From contig JALGAS010000011.1 of the NCBI GenBank assembly GCA_023078685.1, positions 806,001 to 870,000 on the forward strand: DNA of 64,000 nucleotides. The letters are read 5' to 3'. Numbering within the stretch: position 1 is the stretch's first letter; each line of letters starts with the position of its first letter. Of this stretch, positions 36,029-46,508 are shown piece after piece. The notes under the pieces are model-generated. The model made no database searches and had not been told where the DNA came from. It worked only from the letters and a program-made list of their open reading frames with translations. A program made the position numbers and the translations under genes. The DNA comes from Neopestalotiopsis rosae. Lineage: Eukaryota > Ascomycota > Sordariomycetes > Amphisphaeriales > Sporocadaceae.

Positions 36029-37234
36029 CTACCAGGGCTGTATTTCAGTTCTTCTGATGACCTTGCCCACGTGCTCATCTCGTTTGCCTTGAACAACATC
36101 CTTGACGAATTCACCACCTACTGATGGATCCAATGCCCCCATCTGTGTCAATATTAGTTTTTGAGCTGCGCTACCCTTGGCTGATGTTTCAAGCCCACTG
36201 AGTCAGTGTCATTGGCATGGCTTCTTACCTGCTTCAACTTTTCTGCACCTGCACCGGCTAGGCCGGTGGCCAGGAAGCCTGGGCTGATAGCCCAGACCTT
36301 GACACCGTCATTCAAGAGCAGTCTTCTCCACTCGCGCATGAGCATATTCAGGCCAGTCTTGCTATAAGACAGACGAATATTAACAATTACTCTTCTGATG
36401 GTGTAGGGGCCAAATTCAGAGTGAAGTGGCACACGAAGAGATACAGACAAAGCTGTGTCTTAAGCCGAGCCCCAAAAGTCATGCTACTCAGGAAAGAAAC
36501 AGTACTGATTACTTACCTGCTGCGATAAGCTGTGTTGTTCATGGCGGGCGGTTTAGGCCAGCCAGCGGGTGGCGAGTTACTAAACGATCGTACGGGTCAG
36601 CTAGGTTGTCTCTCTGTCAAGACAGCTGGGTCGATAGGGATAAAATATCTTGTTGTAAATTTGACTTACTTGAGCCGCTTGTATATATCATTGTCCATCC
36701 TTTCCGTCTCCCCGACAGAAGCTGTGCCGCTCGTGATGAAGAGGAGACGTGGATTCGTGGACTTCAATAACAACGGGACAGCCAGAGTCGTCAAGACGTG
36801 AGTACCCGTCACATTGGTGTCCCAGCTCTTGTTGAAGGCATCTCTGATGCTTGATCGGCCGCTGGAAATATCTTGGTCAAAGGACGCACCGCCGTTGTTG
36901 ATGAGCACGTCCAGTCGTCCGTGCTTGGAGGTCATGTGCTCGACAGCTTTCTTGAGCGAAGAGTCCGAGGACAAATCAACTTGCAGCGTGCTAAAGGAAG
37001 ACGTGGTCGACGGCTCTGCTTGTTTGATGGAGGCAATGGCCTCTTCTCCCTTTGCAACCGTACGACAGCCAATGACGATCTCATATGAAGTAGATGTGCC
37101 AGCTAATGCACGGACAATCTCCCAGCCCAGACCCGTGTTGCCTGTACAAGAAATTTGCATTAGAAAGGAAGGGAAGCAGGGTACAACCAAAGCTCACCGC
37201 CAGTGACGAGAATAATGTCCTTCTCAGAAGACAT
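36029..37234 (-). CDS. Short-chain dehydrogenase/reductase, carbonyl-reductase type
   Basis: Five exons on the minus strand: 37,234-37,198, 37,141-36,670, 36,579-36,517, 36,361-36,229 and 36,142-36,029, giving 272 residues. Motifs: I-L-V-T-G-G-N-T-G-L-G (cofactor binding, split by intron 1), L-I-N-N-G-G-A in place of N-N-A-G, I-T-S-G-T-A (catalytic Ser), and Y-R-S-S-K (Y188, K192) joined across intron 3. The C-terminal exon carries G-G-E-F-V-K-D-V-V-x-G-K-R. The layout matches fungal NADPH carbonyl reductase-type SDRs; the substrate is unknown. Exon 5 and its stop at 36,029 rest on the frame and the acceptor TTGACACAG. Confidence 0.88.
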
Positions 37235-39750
37235 GTCGACGACTATAGCGGAGACTGTAGGTAGATTACCGTGTGTATAAAAGCTTGAACGAAGAATTGT
37301 CAATAGTAGTGATTGACAGAACAATTGGTGGCTGATAGCTAAATATATCGCGACATGGAAAATGGGTGGGATATAGTCTTGATTTATATACGATTACTGC
37401 TGAAAATCAATCCATGTTGGAGTTAATTGCGTGCCTCATTTTCAACTTTGTTCATTCTCGGCCGATAGAGGCTGGACACGGAGCTTGTCACAGTCGGCCT
37501 TTATCTGCCCTTAAGTCCGTTCCTACCTATGTACTTACCTACTCAGATCTAACATTGGGTAGGTAGGTAGGTAGCTTGCCCAGGTGGGCAGGTGTCCACC
37601 CCGAGACCGTCGGAATGGCGGCCCCGTTTCTGTCGCGGGTTTAGGCAAGTAGCGCGGGGTAATATAGCGGATTGAGCTTGGTGAGCTTGGTGAGTTGAGG
37701 TAGCGAAGTGATGAATGTGAGGGGTCAGCACAGATCGATCAGAGAGCGGTGCAAAACGGGTCGTGAGCTAACCATAGATGACGTATTCCATACTGTAGTA
37801 ATAGACATTAATTGGTCTACTATATGTACCGGTGGTTTGCCGCCCTCTACGTTATTCGTTACTACTTTGGGCTATGCCATTATATATGATTGGTGTGCAC
37901 ATGTGCGTTCATACGTCCTCTCGTACGGGCACACGATGTCACTCAAATCAAGCAATCACCGACATTGAGCGCCAGGAAGAAAGGAACAAAGTCCGATTAC
38001 ACCCATAGGTATGATCTACTCACTACTGACAAAGTAATAGGTAATAAGCAAGATTTGTGGCTTGAGCAAGTAGTCATAGTACAGGGTCGCTAGTCTGGGC
38101 AATTATCATTTGATGCGAAAGTCGAATGCTTGGTTCTTACGTGATTGTTTCAACCATGCCGTCGAAATTCAATTATGCCACCCAATGGCCAGCCAAATTT
38201 CCAGTTCGAATAAATGGGAAGTGAGAGATTGTTTGATTAGTAAGTCGGTGAGCTTGCGGTCGCCGCACCAAGATCAAGGTTTCGAAATGATGACATGTTT
38301 AGCCTCTGAGCATCGGTCGGAATACCGACATGCTTCGTAACTGAGGTAGTGTGAGAGCAATGTACATCAGCTGCTCGTGCTACCACCAGCACATCTCGTG
38401 TCCAAGATAGTGCAGATGATCTGATAAGGACTCGAAGCGATGCTTTCGTGGCATCACAGGCGCAGAGTCGTAAATAATTATCAAGTGGCTGAGATGCTGA
38501 CCTACGTAAGTGTCTGGGTATGTAAACAACAACACATGGCCTGAGGCTGGCGCGCTGATTTTAAGGTTCTAGAGATACGGTTGGCAACTCTGGTGTAAGG
38601 TACCTAAGGTTAGTTGGGTGGGTCCCGATAGGTCAAGCTTTTGGCATCTTTGTCTCCCTTCATCGCCTTGGTCAAGAATACTCATGCTTGATTTTGTTGC
38701 GCTGCATGCCGAAACGCCCTGAACGGTTGATGTGGGCTTTCTCCTTCGTCAACGTGGATACACGTGTTATATCAAGATCTACACAGTATGTGCACTTTAA
38801 ATTTCAGTAAGCCCAGGGCATATCTGCCCTCGTATGGCTCGGTTTGAGACAAGGCATTGGATTCATCTGTCTTTCCTACCTTATCATGTTACAGCATATC
38901 ATGTGCCTGGAAACTTGTTGAGATGGGATATTTGAATCTAGATGCTATCGAGTATGAAGCCTAGAAGGACATTGAACTCAAGTTGACAACATCTTCGCAT
39001 TGCAACATTTGAGGTGACGCAGATAGTAGAATATCAAACATGCTATAAAGGTTACATCCAATGGAAGCTTGTAACCTTTCTCAAAGCCTACCGCATACAG
39101 TATGAGAAAGTACCTATAGAATGGCACGTGTATCGACCATCGACTCACTTGGTCCAATCTTGTTAGCATAGATCGATCAATGGAACTCTGATGAAAAGCT
39201 ATCCATGTATCTATATTGTAGGTAAGTAGTACATTGCGGAAAGCACCCTGAGCTCAGTTCAAGTGCTATATGTAGGTCGTATACTGCCTGTACCAGACAG
39301 CTGGGTACTAACTACCTAGGTTAGGTCTGGTGCGAAGCCCAACTACCGAAGTACTTCTCTGTACCTTGACAATACTGTAATCATCGGTCTGATTCTGCCC
39401 CACTCTTTGGTTTAATTCCTACTTAGAAAAGAGTATGGATTCGGAACAGAAAAAAAAAATACCTAGTCAGTTTACCCAGGTAGAAGGCGGCAGGCTCAAA
39501 GTAAGTCAAGCCACTCCCCCTGGGACCCCCAACGTAGAATTCACGATCAACCACAACGACAAAGAAGAATAAAAGAATCTATGTAGCAATGCGACACAAA
39601 AGACTGCTTGCATATCGATACCTGCAAATGCCGTGTCTGAGCTAGTTTCCTCTCACCGCGCCCCTTTGCTGCATTGCATTGTGCCCAGGCCATCAACTGG
39701 AGCTTGCCCTCGGATGTGGCTGCCAAACGCGCCAAACCGTCGCCAACCAA
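37235..39750. other. Gene-poor stretch of 2.5 kb
   Basis: No supported gene. It contains TAGGTAGGTAGGTAG at 37,560-37,574 and several scattered TACCTAGG-type motifs. Open frames here are short and featureless. Confidence 0.45.
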
Positions 39751-39788
39751 ATTTTTTTTTCTTCATCCCTCCCCTCCCCCTCCCCTCC
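39751..39788 (+). promoter_or_regulatory. Pyrimidine-rich tract upstream of BTB gene
   Basis: A run of TTTTTTTTTCTTC then CCCTCCCCTCCCCCTCCCC about 240 bases before the start codon. Such CT-rich tracts commonly lie at transcription starts of fungal genes; this is inference by position. Confidence 0.4.
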
Positions 39789-40025
39789 AAAGCACTTGAG
39801 CCCACCAGACCGCCCGCAAGGAATCGATCTGGACGCTCGTGCCTCCCCAATCCCACTCCCCGGATTTCGGACTCCAAAAATTTAGCAGAGCAGTCCAATT
39901 GAGCTGCCTGTTGCAAACAGCTCAAGATCCAGCCTGTCTGTCCTCCCTCCCCATCACCACCAAAAACCCGTCAGCCTCGGACTGCCTCATTGACGGGTCC
40001 AACATCGTCGTTCCTCCACCCGATC

Positions 40026-42890
40026 ATGGCGCCCTCAAAGGGTGGTCAGGCCGCCAAGCAGCAGCCGCAGAAGCAGCACCAGCAGACCACCACTAGCTCT
40101 AGATCTGCTGCCTCTGTCCCTCCCTCTCAAGCTGTCTCTGCCATCGCGAAGAAGCCGCCTGCCCCCACAGCCGCTGCAGCAATCGTCTCCCGTCCTGCTG
40201 TTGTGCCTGCCATTCCATTGCCAATGATTAGGCGACAGACATCGAACACCAAGAAGATCATTGGCGGCGGCAGCAACAACAGCAGCAATGGCAGTGGCAA
40301 TGCCAACAACGCCACCAGCAACCTCCTCAACGGCAACCACGACGCTTCACGACATGTTCCATCTGCCACTTCAACCTCCCGCCGCCCGCCCGTAGCCTCT
40401 CTTGAAGCTGCCCTCATTGACCAACAAACCGCCGCCGCCACCACTACCGCCGCCGACGATTCGGGCACACATCGCCAGAGACCGAGACGCAGCAAGCAAA
40501 ACGAGCTCAAGGTCAATGCCAACGGCACTCACGTGGAGAAGCCCGGCCTCGCCGCCGCAACCAACAACGTGCACCACAATGGCGATCACGGCAACAGCAG
40601 CCACTATCGCAATGGTCTGCATTCCTCAACTGCTAATGGTACCGCTGATACTACCGGATCGAATGGCCATCGTCCAATCCCCGAGAATGAGCACGCCGTT
40701 GGTACAGAGCATCTCACCAACGGCTTCGCCAACTTTGCCCTCAGCGATAATTTGAACAACCCCACCTCAGCATCATCATCGGCTTTTGTCCATACCTCAA
40801 ATGCCCCCTCCACAGTAGGCGACTTCGAGGTCTCCGCCAACCTGGCCCAGCGCCAGCTGTCTAATGGTAATGCTCACTTCTATCGCCAATATCAACTTGT
40901 GTTTTCTGCCTACCACAATACCTTTAAAAAACGACAAACTAACTCGCCTTCTTCAGGAGCGCCCAACGAAGCCACTGCAATTACTCCGTCCTATCAGGTT
41001 GATAGCTTGGGAAATTCGACAGACCCTCATGTATCAAGTCACCCCATATTCCCGGCAAACGGAAACGACACCGCCAGTCACCATGTACCTCATCATGCTA
41101 CATTTCACGCTCAACACTACGCTCATGCCAACGGAGCTGGGGTCATGTTTGGTGGAGTTCCAACTCCGGACTCCCATACTCCTTCTCCTGCCTCGGGAGC
41201 TTTCATGCCGCCGCCTCTTCATGGACCGCTACTCGGTGGAGTCCCCGGCGATGGTCACAAATTCATGCCTCCTAATGGTCAACATGCTCACACTGGTCTT
41301 GTCGAGACTCACGGAACGAACTATGCGGCTCCTATGACTCCACTTCGACCAGGCCCAGACAATATGACTAGCATCGACTCGTACGCTCCCATTCCCGCTC
41401 CTCTACCAGGTCACCGGGGTCCAATGGACGGTTACCCCCCAATTGGCAGCCACTTTGAGCCCCCAACACCCCATAGCTTTCATGGTTCACACGCTTCAGG
41501 CGACTTCAGCGGCCCTGATAACATCGCACCATTCCGTCCTAATGGTCATGGATTCGACCGTGACCCAAGAAACAGCCACTCACATGGTGTTCACTCAATG
41601 CCGCCATTTGTTGCGCCACAGCACTTCCCTCGACCGCCCAACTTGGACGCGGAGCTCATGGAAAGTGTCATGTTCTTCCAGGCCCAGTTCAACTCGGCCG
41701 AGTTGGCAGACTGCACATTGGAACTGAATTTCTGCGACCATACGCAGCCTCCGGCGAAGATCAATGCCCACAAACTCATCCTAGCCCGTAGTCCGACTCT
41801 AAAACAGTCCATCATGATCACCAGGGCATCTGACCCTGGATCCCACGTCATCACCGTCAACGCACCTGATCGACACCTGACATCAGATTCGTGGTTCATG
41901 GCCGTTCAACGACTCTACCTGCACCCGCTGTTCACGCCACCCTTTAACGTCAATGGTAACGACTTTGGTATGGTGAATATTACACAATTCAGATTCTGTC
42001 TTGGCTATGCTGCCGCCGGTCATTTCTTAGAGATGAAGGACGTCTTGCTGCGAGGACTGCAGATTGCCGCCGACATGGTCCACTGGCACACTATCGAGGA
42101 GGGACTCTCCTTTGCTCTCCAGGACGCGAAGCACCGCCACTTCACTGGAGAGGATGGCACCGAGTACACCGACGTCGACTTTGCATATGGTCGTGACGTC
42201 AGGATTCTCATGATGTCTATTACAAGCTTTCTCATCAATCAATTCCCCTCCAACTTCAAACTCGACACCACTGTGACTGACATGTCTGGCTTCTCTCGCA
42301 TACCTGCCGCTGCCTACGACTCCATCGCTGAGTCAGCACCTGCTATCGCCCGTGGCACTTCTGTCCGCAAACTTACCAAGAGCAATCGCCTGTCTGCCAT
42401 CAAGTTCGGTGATCTTCCGGCAGAGATTCCCGAGGAGGTTGCTGGTGCTGGTACTGGTGCTAGCTCTCGCGAGCCAGCCAAATGCTCTGCCTTGTTGTCG
42501 AGGATTCTGCTGAATCTTCCTTTCGAAGACCTTCGCTACGTTCTGGCTTCCGAGAGTATTCACTCACAAGCTTGGAACACCGCCCAAGATCGGTACCACG
42601 CCTTGACTCTTGTCGTTGCCGAACGGGAGGCTCGACGCCTGCGTGCCGTGGAAGCTGTTCGCGCACGCGTTGTTCCAAGCTCGAGTGAGATCAAACGGCG
42701 TCTCTCAGCTCCTCGGCGCCACGATGTCGCAGACGCGTGGGACGTACTGAATTGGCAAGAGAAAGTCATCCAACCCAATGGTGCTGGGCTACCCAATCTG
42801 GTCCGCAATTGGGTCCCGCAGTTTGGCACGCCAGACGAGGCGCCACAGCTGCCGACTTACGAGCCGAGATATCACGAGTCAATGGTCTAG
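40026..42890 (+). CDS. Large BTB/POZ-domain protein
   Basis: The frame is open from ATG 40,026 (ATCATGGC) to TAG at 42,888: 954 codons unspliced. An intron with GTAATG donor, ACTAAC branch and TTCAG acceptor fits at 40,867-40,956. It is 90 nt and in frame, giving a 924-residue protein if removed. The first 500 residues are low-complexity (Ala, Asn, His, Pro, Ser rich). A BTB-like region begins about residue 525 with A-D-C-T-L-E-L and I-N-A-H-K-L-I-L-A-R-S-P, followed by an alpha-helical C-terminal half with A-x-E-R-E-A-R-R-L. BTB domains mediate dimerisation or Cullin-3 adaptor binding; which applies is unknown. The long disordered N-terminus suggests a regulatory protein. A poly-pyrimidine leader precedes it. 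Confidence 0.9.
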   Translation: MAPSKGGQAAKQQPQKQHQQTTTSSRSAASVPPSQAVSAIAKKPPAPTAAAAIVSRPAVVPAIPLPMIRRQTSNTKKIIGGGSNNSSNGSGNANNATSNLLNGNHDASRHVPSATSTSRRPPVASLEAALIDQQTAAATTTAADDSGTHRQRPRRSKQNELKVNANGTHVEKPGLAAATNNVHHNGDHGNSSHYRNGLHSSTANGTADTTGSNGHRPIPENEHAVGTEHLTNGFANFALSDNLNNPTSASSSAFVHTSNAPSTVGDFEVSANLAQRQLSNGNAHFYRQYQLVFSAYHNTFKKRQTNSPSSGAPNEATAITPSYQVDSLGNSTDPHVSSHPIFPANGNDTASHHVPHHATFHAQHYAHANGAGVMFGGVPTPDSHTPSPASGAFMPPPLHGPLLGGVPGDGHKFMPPNGQHAHTGLVETHGTNYAAPMTPLRPGPDNMTSIDSYAPIPAPLPGHRGPMDGYPPIGSHFEPPTPHSFHGSHASGDFSGPDNIAPFRPNGHGFDRDPRNSHSHGVHSMPPFVAPQHFPRPPNLDAELMESVMFFQAQFNSAELADCTLELNFCDHTQPPAKINAHKLILARSPTLKQSIMITRASDPGSHVITVNAPDRHLTSDSWFMAVQRLYLHPLFTPPFNVNGNDFGMVNITQFRFCLGYAAAGHFLEMKDVLLRGLQIAADMVHWHTIEEGLSFALQDAKHRHFTGEDGTEYTDVDFAYGRDVRILMMSITSFLINQFPSNFKLDTTVTDMSGFSRIPAAAYDSIAESAPAIARGTSVRKLTKSNRLSAIKFGDLPAEIPEEVAGAGTGASSREPAKCSALLSRILLNLPFEDLRYVLASESIHSQAWNTAQDRYHALTLVVAEREARRLRAVEAVRARVVPSSSEIKRRLSAPRRHDVADAWDVLNWQEKVIQPNGAGLPNLVRNWVPQFGTPDEAPQLPTYEPRYHESMV

Positions 42891-43845
42891 ATCCAGTGTT
42901 GGAAACTCACTCATACAAGCTGTTATGACGTGATGATAGCCATCGGCCACGGCAAACGACTCGGGGGCGTGGGAATGATTTGAATTCTGTTTCTTTGTCA
43001 ATTTTTTTCTTTTTATTTTTGCATTGCATGGCATGACGGCTCTTGGGCATACTTTGTTTTCATCAGCATCATGCTTTGAGCTTGACCTCATGAGGCCGAG
43101 TTTATGATTTTGCGGCGGCATTGCGTTAGGTGTTTCTAGGTGTTCTTGATATCCTTTCATACACGTGAGTCGCCTCGGTTTCTAGGTGATTTCACAAAAA
43201 CGAACGGTACCATCGGTCGAGGTCCGTGGGTGTCGAGATGCGAAAAAAGTTTCAGACGTGGTTATGATCAAGGTCCCAAAAAAAGGCGGAAAAAGGCTAC
43301 ACATAATACCCCAATATTTACGAGTGTATTCTTGTTACAGTACATTGAACCATGCAGTATGGTACGATTTGGATGAACACAATCTCAGTTGATGAGCGCG
43401 AGACTGGGCCATAGGCCTCGGAAAAGACGAAAGTGGGTGGACCAGGACACCGACGCATCGTTGGGTGGTCCCTTCAAGTTACGGAATGTATCTAGAGTGT
43501 CGAGGCGACGGTGCAGAAGTGCGCCGCCTCTCGCCGAGGGATTACTCGGTGAACTAAGACAACCAGGAAAGGAAGTTGTCACAATTCATGTTAATAGACA
43601 ATTGATCACAGAACAAAACTAGATGACGAGATCAAGTATCTTGGCAAGGAATTAATTGACTGTTGTTCAATGTTTGCTGCTACAGACGAGTTCCCAATCT
43701 GCTAGATGTCATGACTGCGCGTAAACTCTTCTGCGATGGTGAAAAATTGATCGAATACCAGGAGTCCAGCCCTTGCTTAAAACACAAGTGAAGGGGTACG
43801 AAGGACTACAACATTGGAAGCTCGTGGCATTGATATTCTGCCTCT
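42891..43845. other. Intergenic between convergent genes
   Basis: The T-rich stretch at 42,990-43,020 probably belongs to the 3' end of the BTB gene. A 77-codon plus-strand frame (43,389-43,622) has no recognisable content. Nothing else seen. Confidence 0.45.
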
Positions 43846-45590
43846 CTATAGCTTTGCCTTGAGGTCGCCAAGATCAAGTTGGCCCTCGGCCCTCTTCCTC
43901 TTTCTCTTCCAGGCGCTGATTCGGTGGTTGACCATTCCACTCCACAAGTCGAGCCATTCTTTCTTGAATGGTCCCAGCCTTCGCCCTGTTGTGCCCTCGC
44001 GAGGGTCACCGGCAAACCCGCGGAGAAACTCGAAAAAGTCTTCATAGTCGGGAGCAATAGAGTAGTAATCCTTGCCACCTTTCTTTTCAGCGACACGGGC
44101 ACGTTCCCACTCCAACTGGTCGAGGACGGTTGGCAGAGATCGTTGTGCTCGCCCGGCTAGATACCGAGCGACAGCCACTGCCTGGTATTCGTATGCACGA
44201 AAGGTGAACCCTCCACCAATCTAGTCGGCACGGTCAGCACAATTGGGTCACAAAACAGGGAGCGAAGCTGGAGGACAGAAAGTAAACAAGTACGTACCAT
44301 GCCAACAAAGGCCAACGATGGATCCTCAATGTCCCAAGTATGCTGCCAGACACCCGGTAGGCGTCGGTAGGCTTCACTCACGCGTTTCTGAACGTGCGGT
44401 AAAAAAGGAAAGCTGAAAGTATAGCCTGTTCCAAACAGAATGTGGTCTACGTTATCCAGATGGGATCCATCGGCAAAGTGAACGCGTCCCGTCTCGGCAT
44501 CCAACCGGCTTATTTGCTTTCTCACCTCGATTTTCGGATGCTCAAAAGGGATCCAGCCAAAAGCAGGGATGGGATCGCCTCGAATAGCCGCATATACTGG
44601 TGCTTGAGCCATATCGAGGATCTCATGGATTATCTCGTGAGACGAGACCGATCCGCCGACTACAATGACCCTCTAGAAAACTCGGAGTCAGCGTGTTTAA
44701 TCACATGACCCGAACATGTAAAAAAAAAAGTAGGATGGTTGCATGCTATTTCACTCTCACCTTGCCTTCAAAGCTCCTTGGTCCTTTGAAATGTTTACTG
44801 TGCACCACGCTGCCAGGATGAGTCTTGTCCCACTCGAGCAAACCCTCAATATCCGGAAACCACGGAACATTATAATGGCCAGTGGCCACAACAAGGGCAT
44901 CAAATTTCTCTCGCCACCAATAATTGCGCCCGTGGGCTTCTTTGCGCAGAGTCAGGATCCATTCTCCATCTTCCTTGACGGCGCGCTCGACCGTGGTGTT
45001 GAGTTCCACCAGCTTATCGTGGCCGTTGGATTTGAAGATATTTTCCACCCAGTCTCTGATGACAGTATGATGGCGAAACGGAGCTTGAGGCCCATATTCC
45101 TTGAGAGTGCGAGGTGACAGAGTTTTAGGGAACGGGTATGTGGAGAAGGACATGATTTCTGGCGTAATATTGCTATGCAAGTTCTCGTGAATGGCCGTGT
45201 CTGAGAACCGCGGCTGCTGCCCGTTGACTTCTTCGGACAATGGGGTGACTGCCGGCAGGGACTCTGGTACAACAATAGCCTCATCGGCAGTTCCGCTTAA
45301 GATCTTCTCCAACGATGGAATCGAGGCCGGAAGATGCGGTGTCTGAATCCACTATGGGTTTCGAAATGGTCAACGTGGTGCCTCTGAATTGTCCACCATA
45401 GGAGTCATGATTTCTCAGCCGCCCTCTCAGTCTCAACCTAGGATGAATCACTTACCGTGCCCCCAATGCCGCTGCGACGGTCAAAGACTCGGATCGTATC
45501 AAAGGCTTGCTCTTTTACCAGAGCATCCGTGGCAATGGCGCCAGCAGGGCCTGCCCCAATGACGGCTACCCGACGAAATTGACGCGCCAT
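43846..45590 (-). CDS. Flavin-containing monooxygenase (FMO family)
   Basis: Four exons on the minus strand: 45,590-45,456, 45,351-44,761, 44,672-44,298 and 44,220-43,846, giving 491 residues. The FAD motif V-I-G-A-G-P-A-G is at residues 10-17 and a second V-V-G-G-S-V-S-S-H nucleotide motif lies near 245. Between them come V-V-A-T-G-H-Y-N and H-S-K-H-F-K-G-P, the FMO fingerprint region. F-G-T-G-Y near residue 310 and a C-terminal basic helix complete the fold. FMOs insert one oxygen from O2 at N or S (or a carbonyl) using NADPH. The enzyme is about 9 kb from the isocyanide synthase, so it could tailor its product, but a housekeeping role is equally possible. Confidence 0.93.
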
Positions 45591-46508
45591 GTTCGTTTAA
45601 TCCTGTGATACACAAAAAGGGGGAAGTCTTTCTTGTCCAGACCTCTTAAATATCTCGCGCTCCTAGGTGCATCAAAGAGTATGGAGACGTACAGGATCTG
45701 ACCGTTGCTCTTCTTCTCATCGTCTTTATATGTATATATATACCTAATACTTGCCTGGGCGTGAGCTTTGCTTGACTACATATCAAGTATGTGCAGAGCG
45801 TCCCGAGGTCGTACACCAACACGTATGAGTATTAATGACGCCAGATGTACTACAATCACGTATAGGGCTCCTATTCTGCAGGCACAGCAAGCGCGCAGAT
45901 ACTGTGTGCCTTGAATACTTGAGACGGCCTCTGTGGGTTGACAAGCCTACCAATGGTGCCATGTTGTGAAAATAACAAGTATTGATCCCAAGAAATCAAT
46001 TATGGTACCTTCGACTCTCAATGTTTGTCTAACACTTTCTCAAACAAGAGCATAAAGTCAAATTTGTTCACATGTCTTCCCTCCGGCAGAATACGATATT
46101 CAACAATGAAATTCCTCAGAGCGAAGTTTTGTGACCTCCAATGTGAATTGTTCCGGAACCATACTTGAATGACCGGGGGGCAGTGATCACGCAATTAGAC
46201 GACATTGCACGCAACGAGGGCGATCATGGGGACCGGGCCGGACCGGAGCCGACTTGGCTACATTGCTGGTTGCGTGATACGACACTAATGCTTCAGTATA
46301 TACACTGAATATCGGTTACACACTGAATAACGGAAATGCTTTGCAATAAGAGGCGCAACGAGTTATAGCCATCTCAACCAGGCGCGGTCTCTCTGCAACT
46401 CAGGTATGGGTACAGTCTCTTATGATAAATATATGGTAGTATTGTATGGGTATCACTGATTACTATTACTACTAATAGAGGTGTTCTCGACTTCAAGTAC
46501 GCAGGTGC
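45591..46508. other. Intergenic, no gene seen
   Basis: Promoter side of the FMO gene and 3' flank of the next gene. A run of TATATATATA lies near 45,727. The repeated phrase CACTGAATA(T/A)CGG occurs at 46,304-46,335. No coding signal. Confidence 0.45.
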
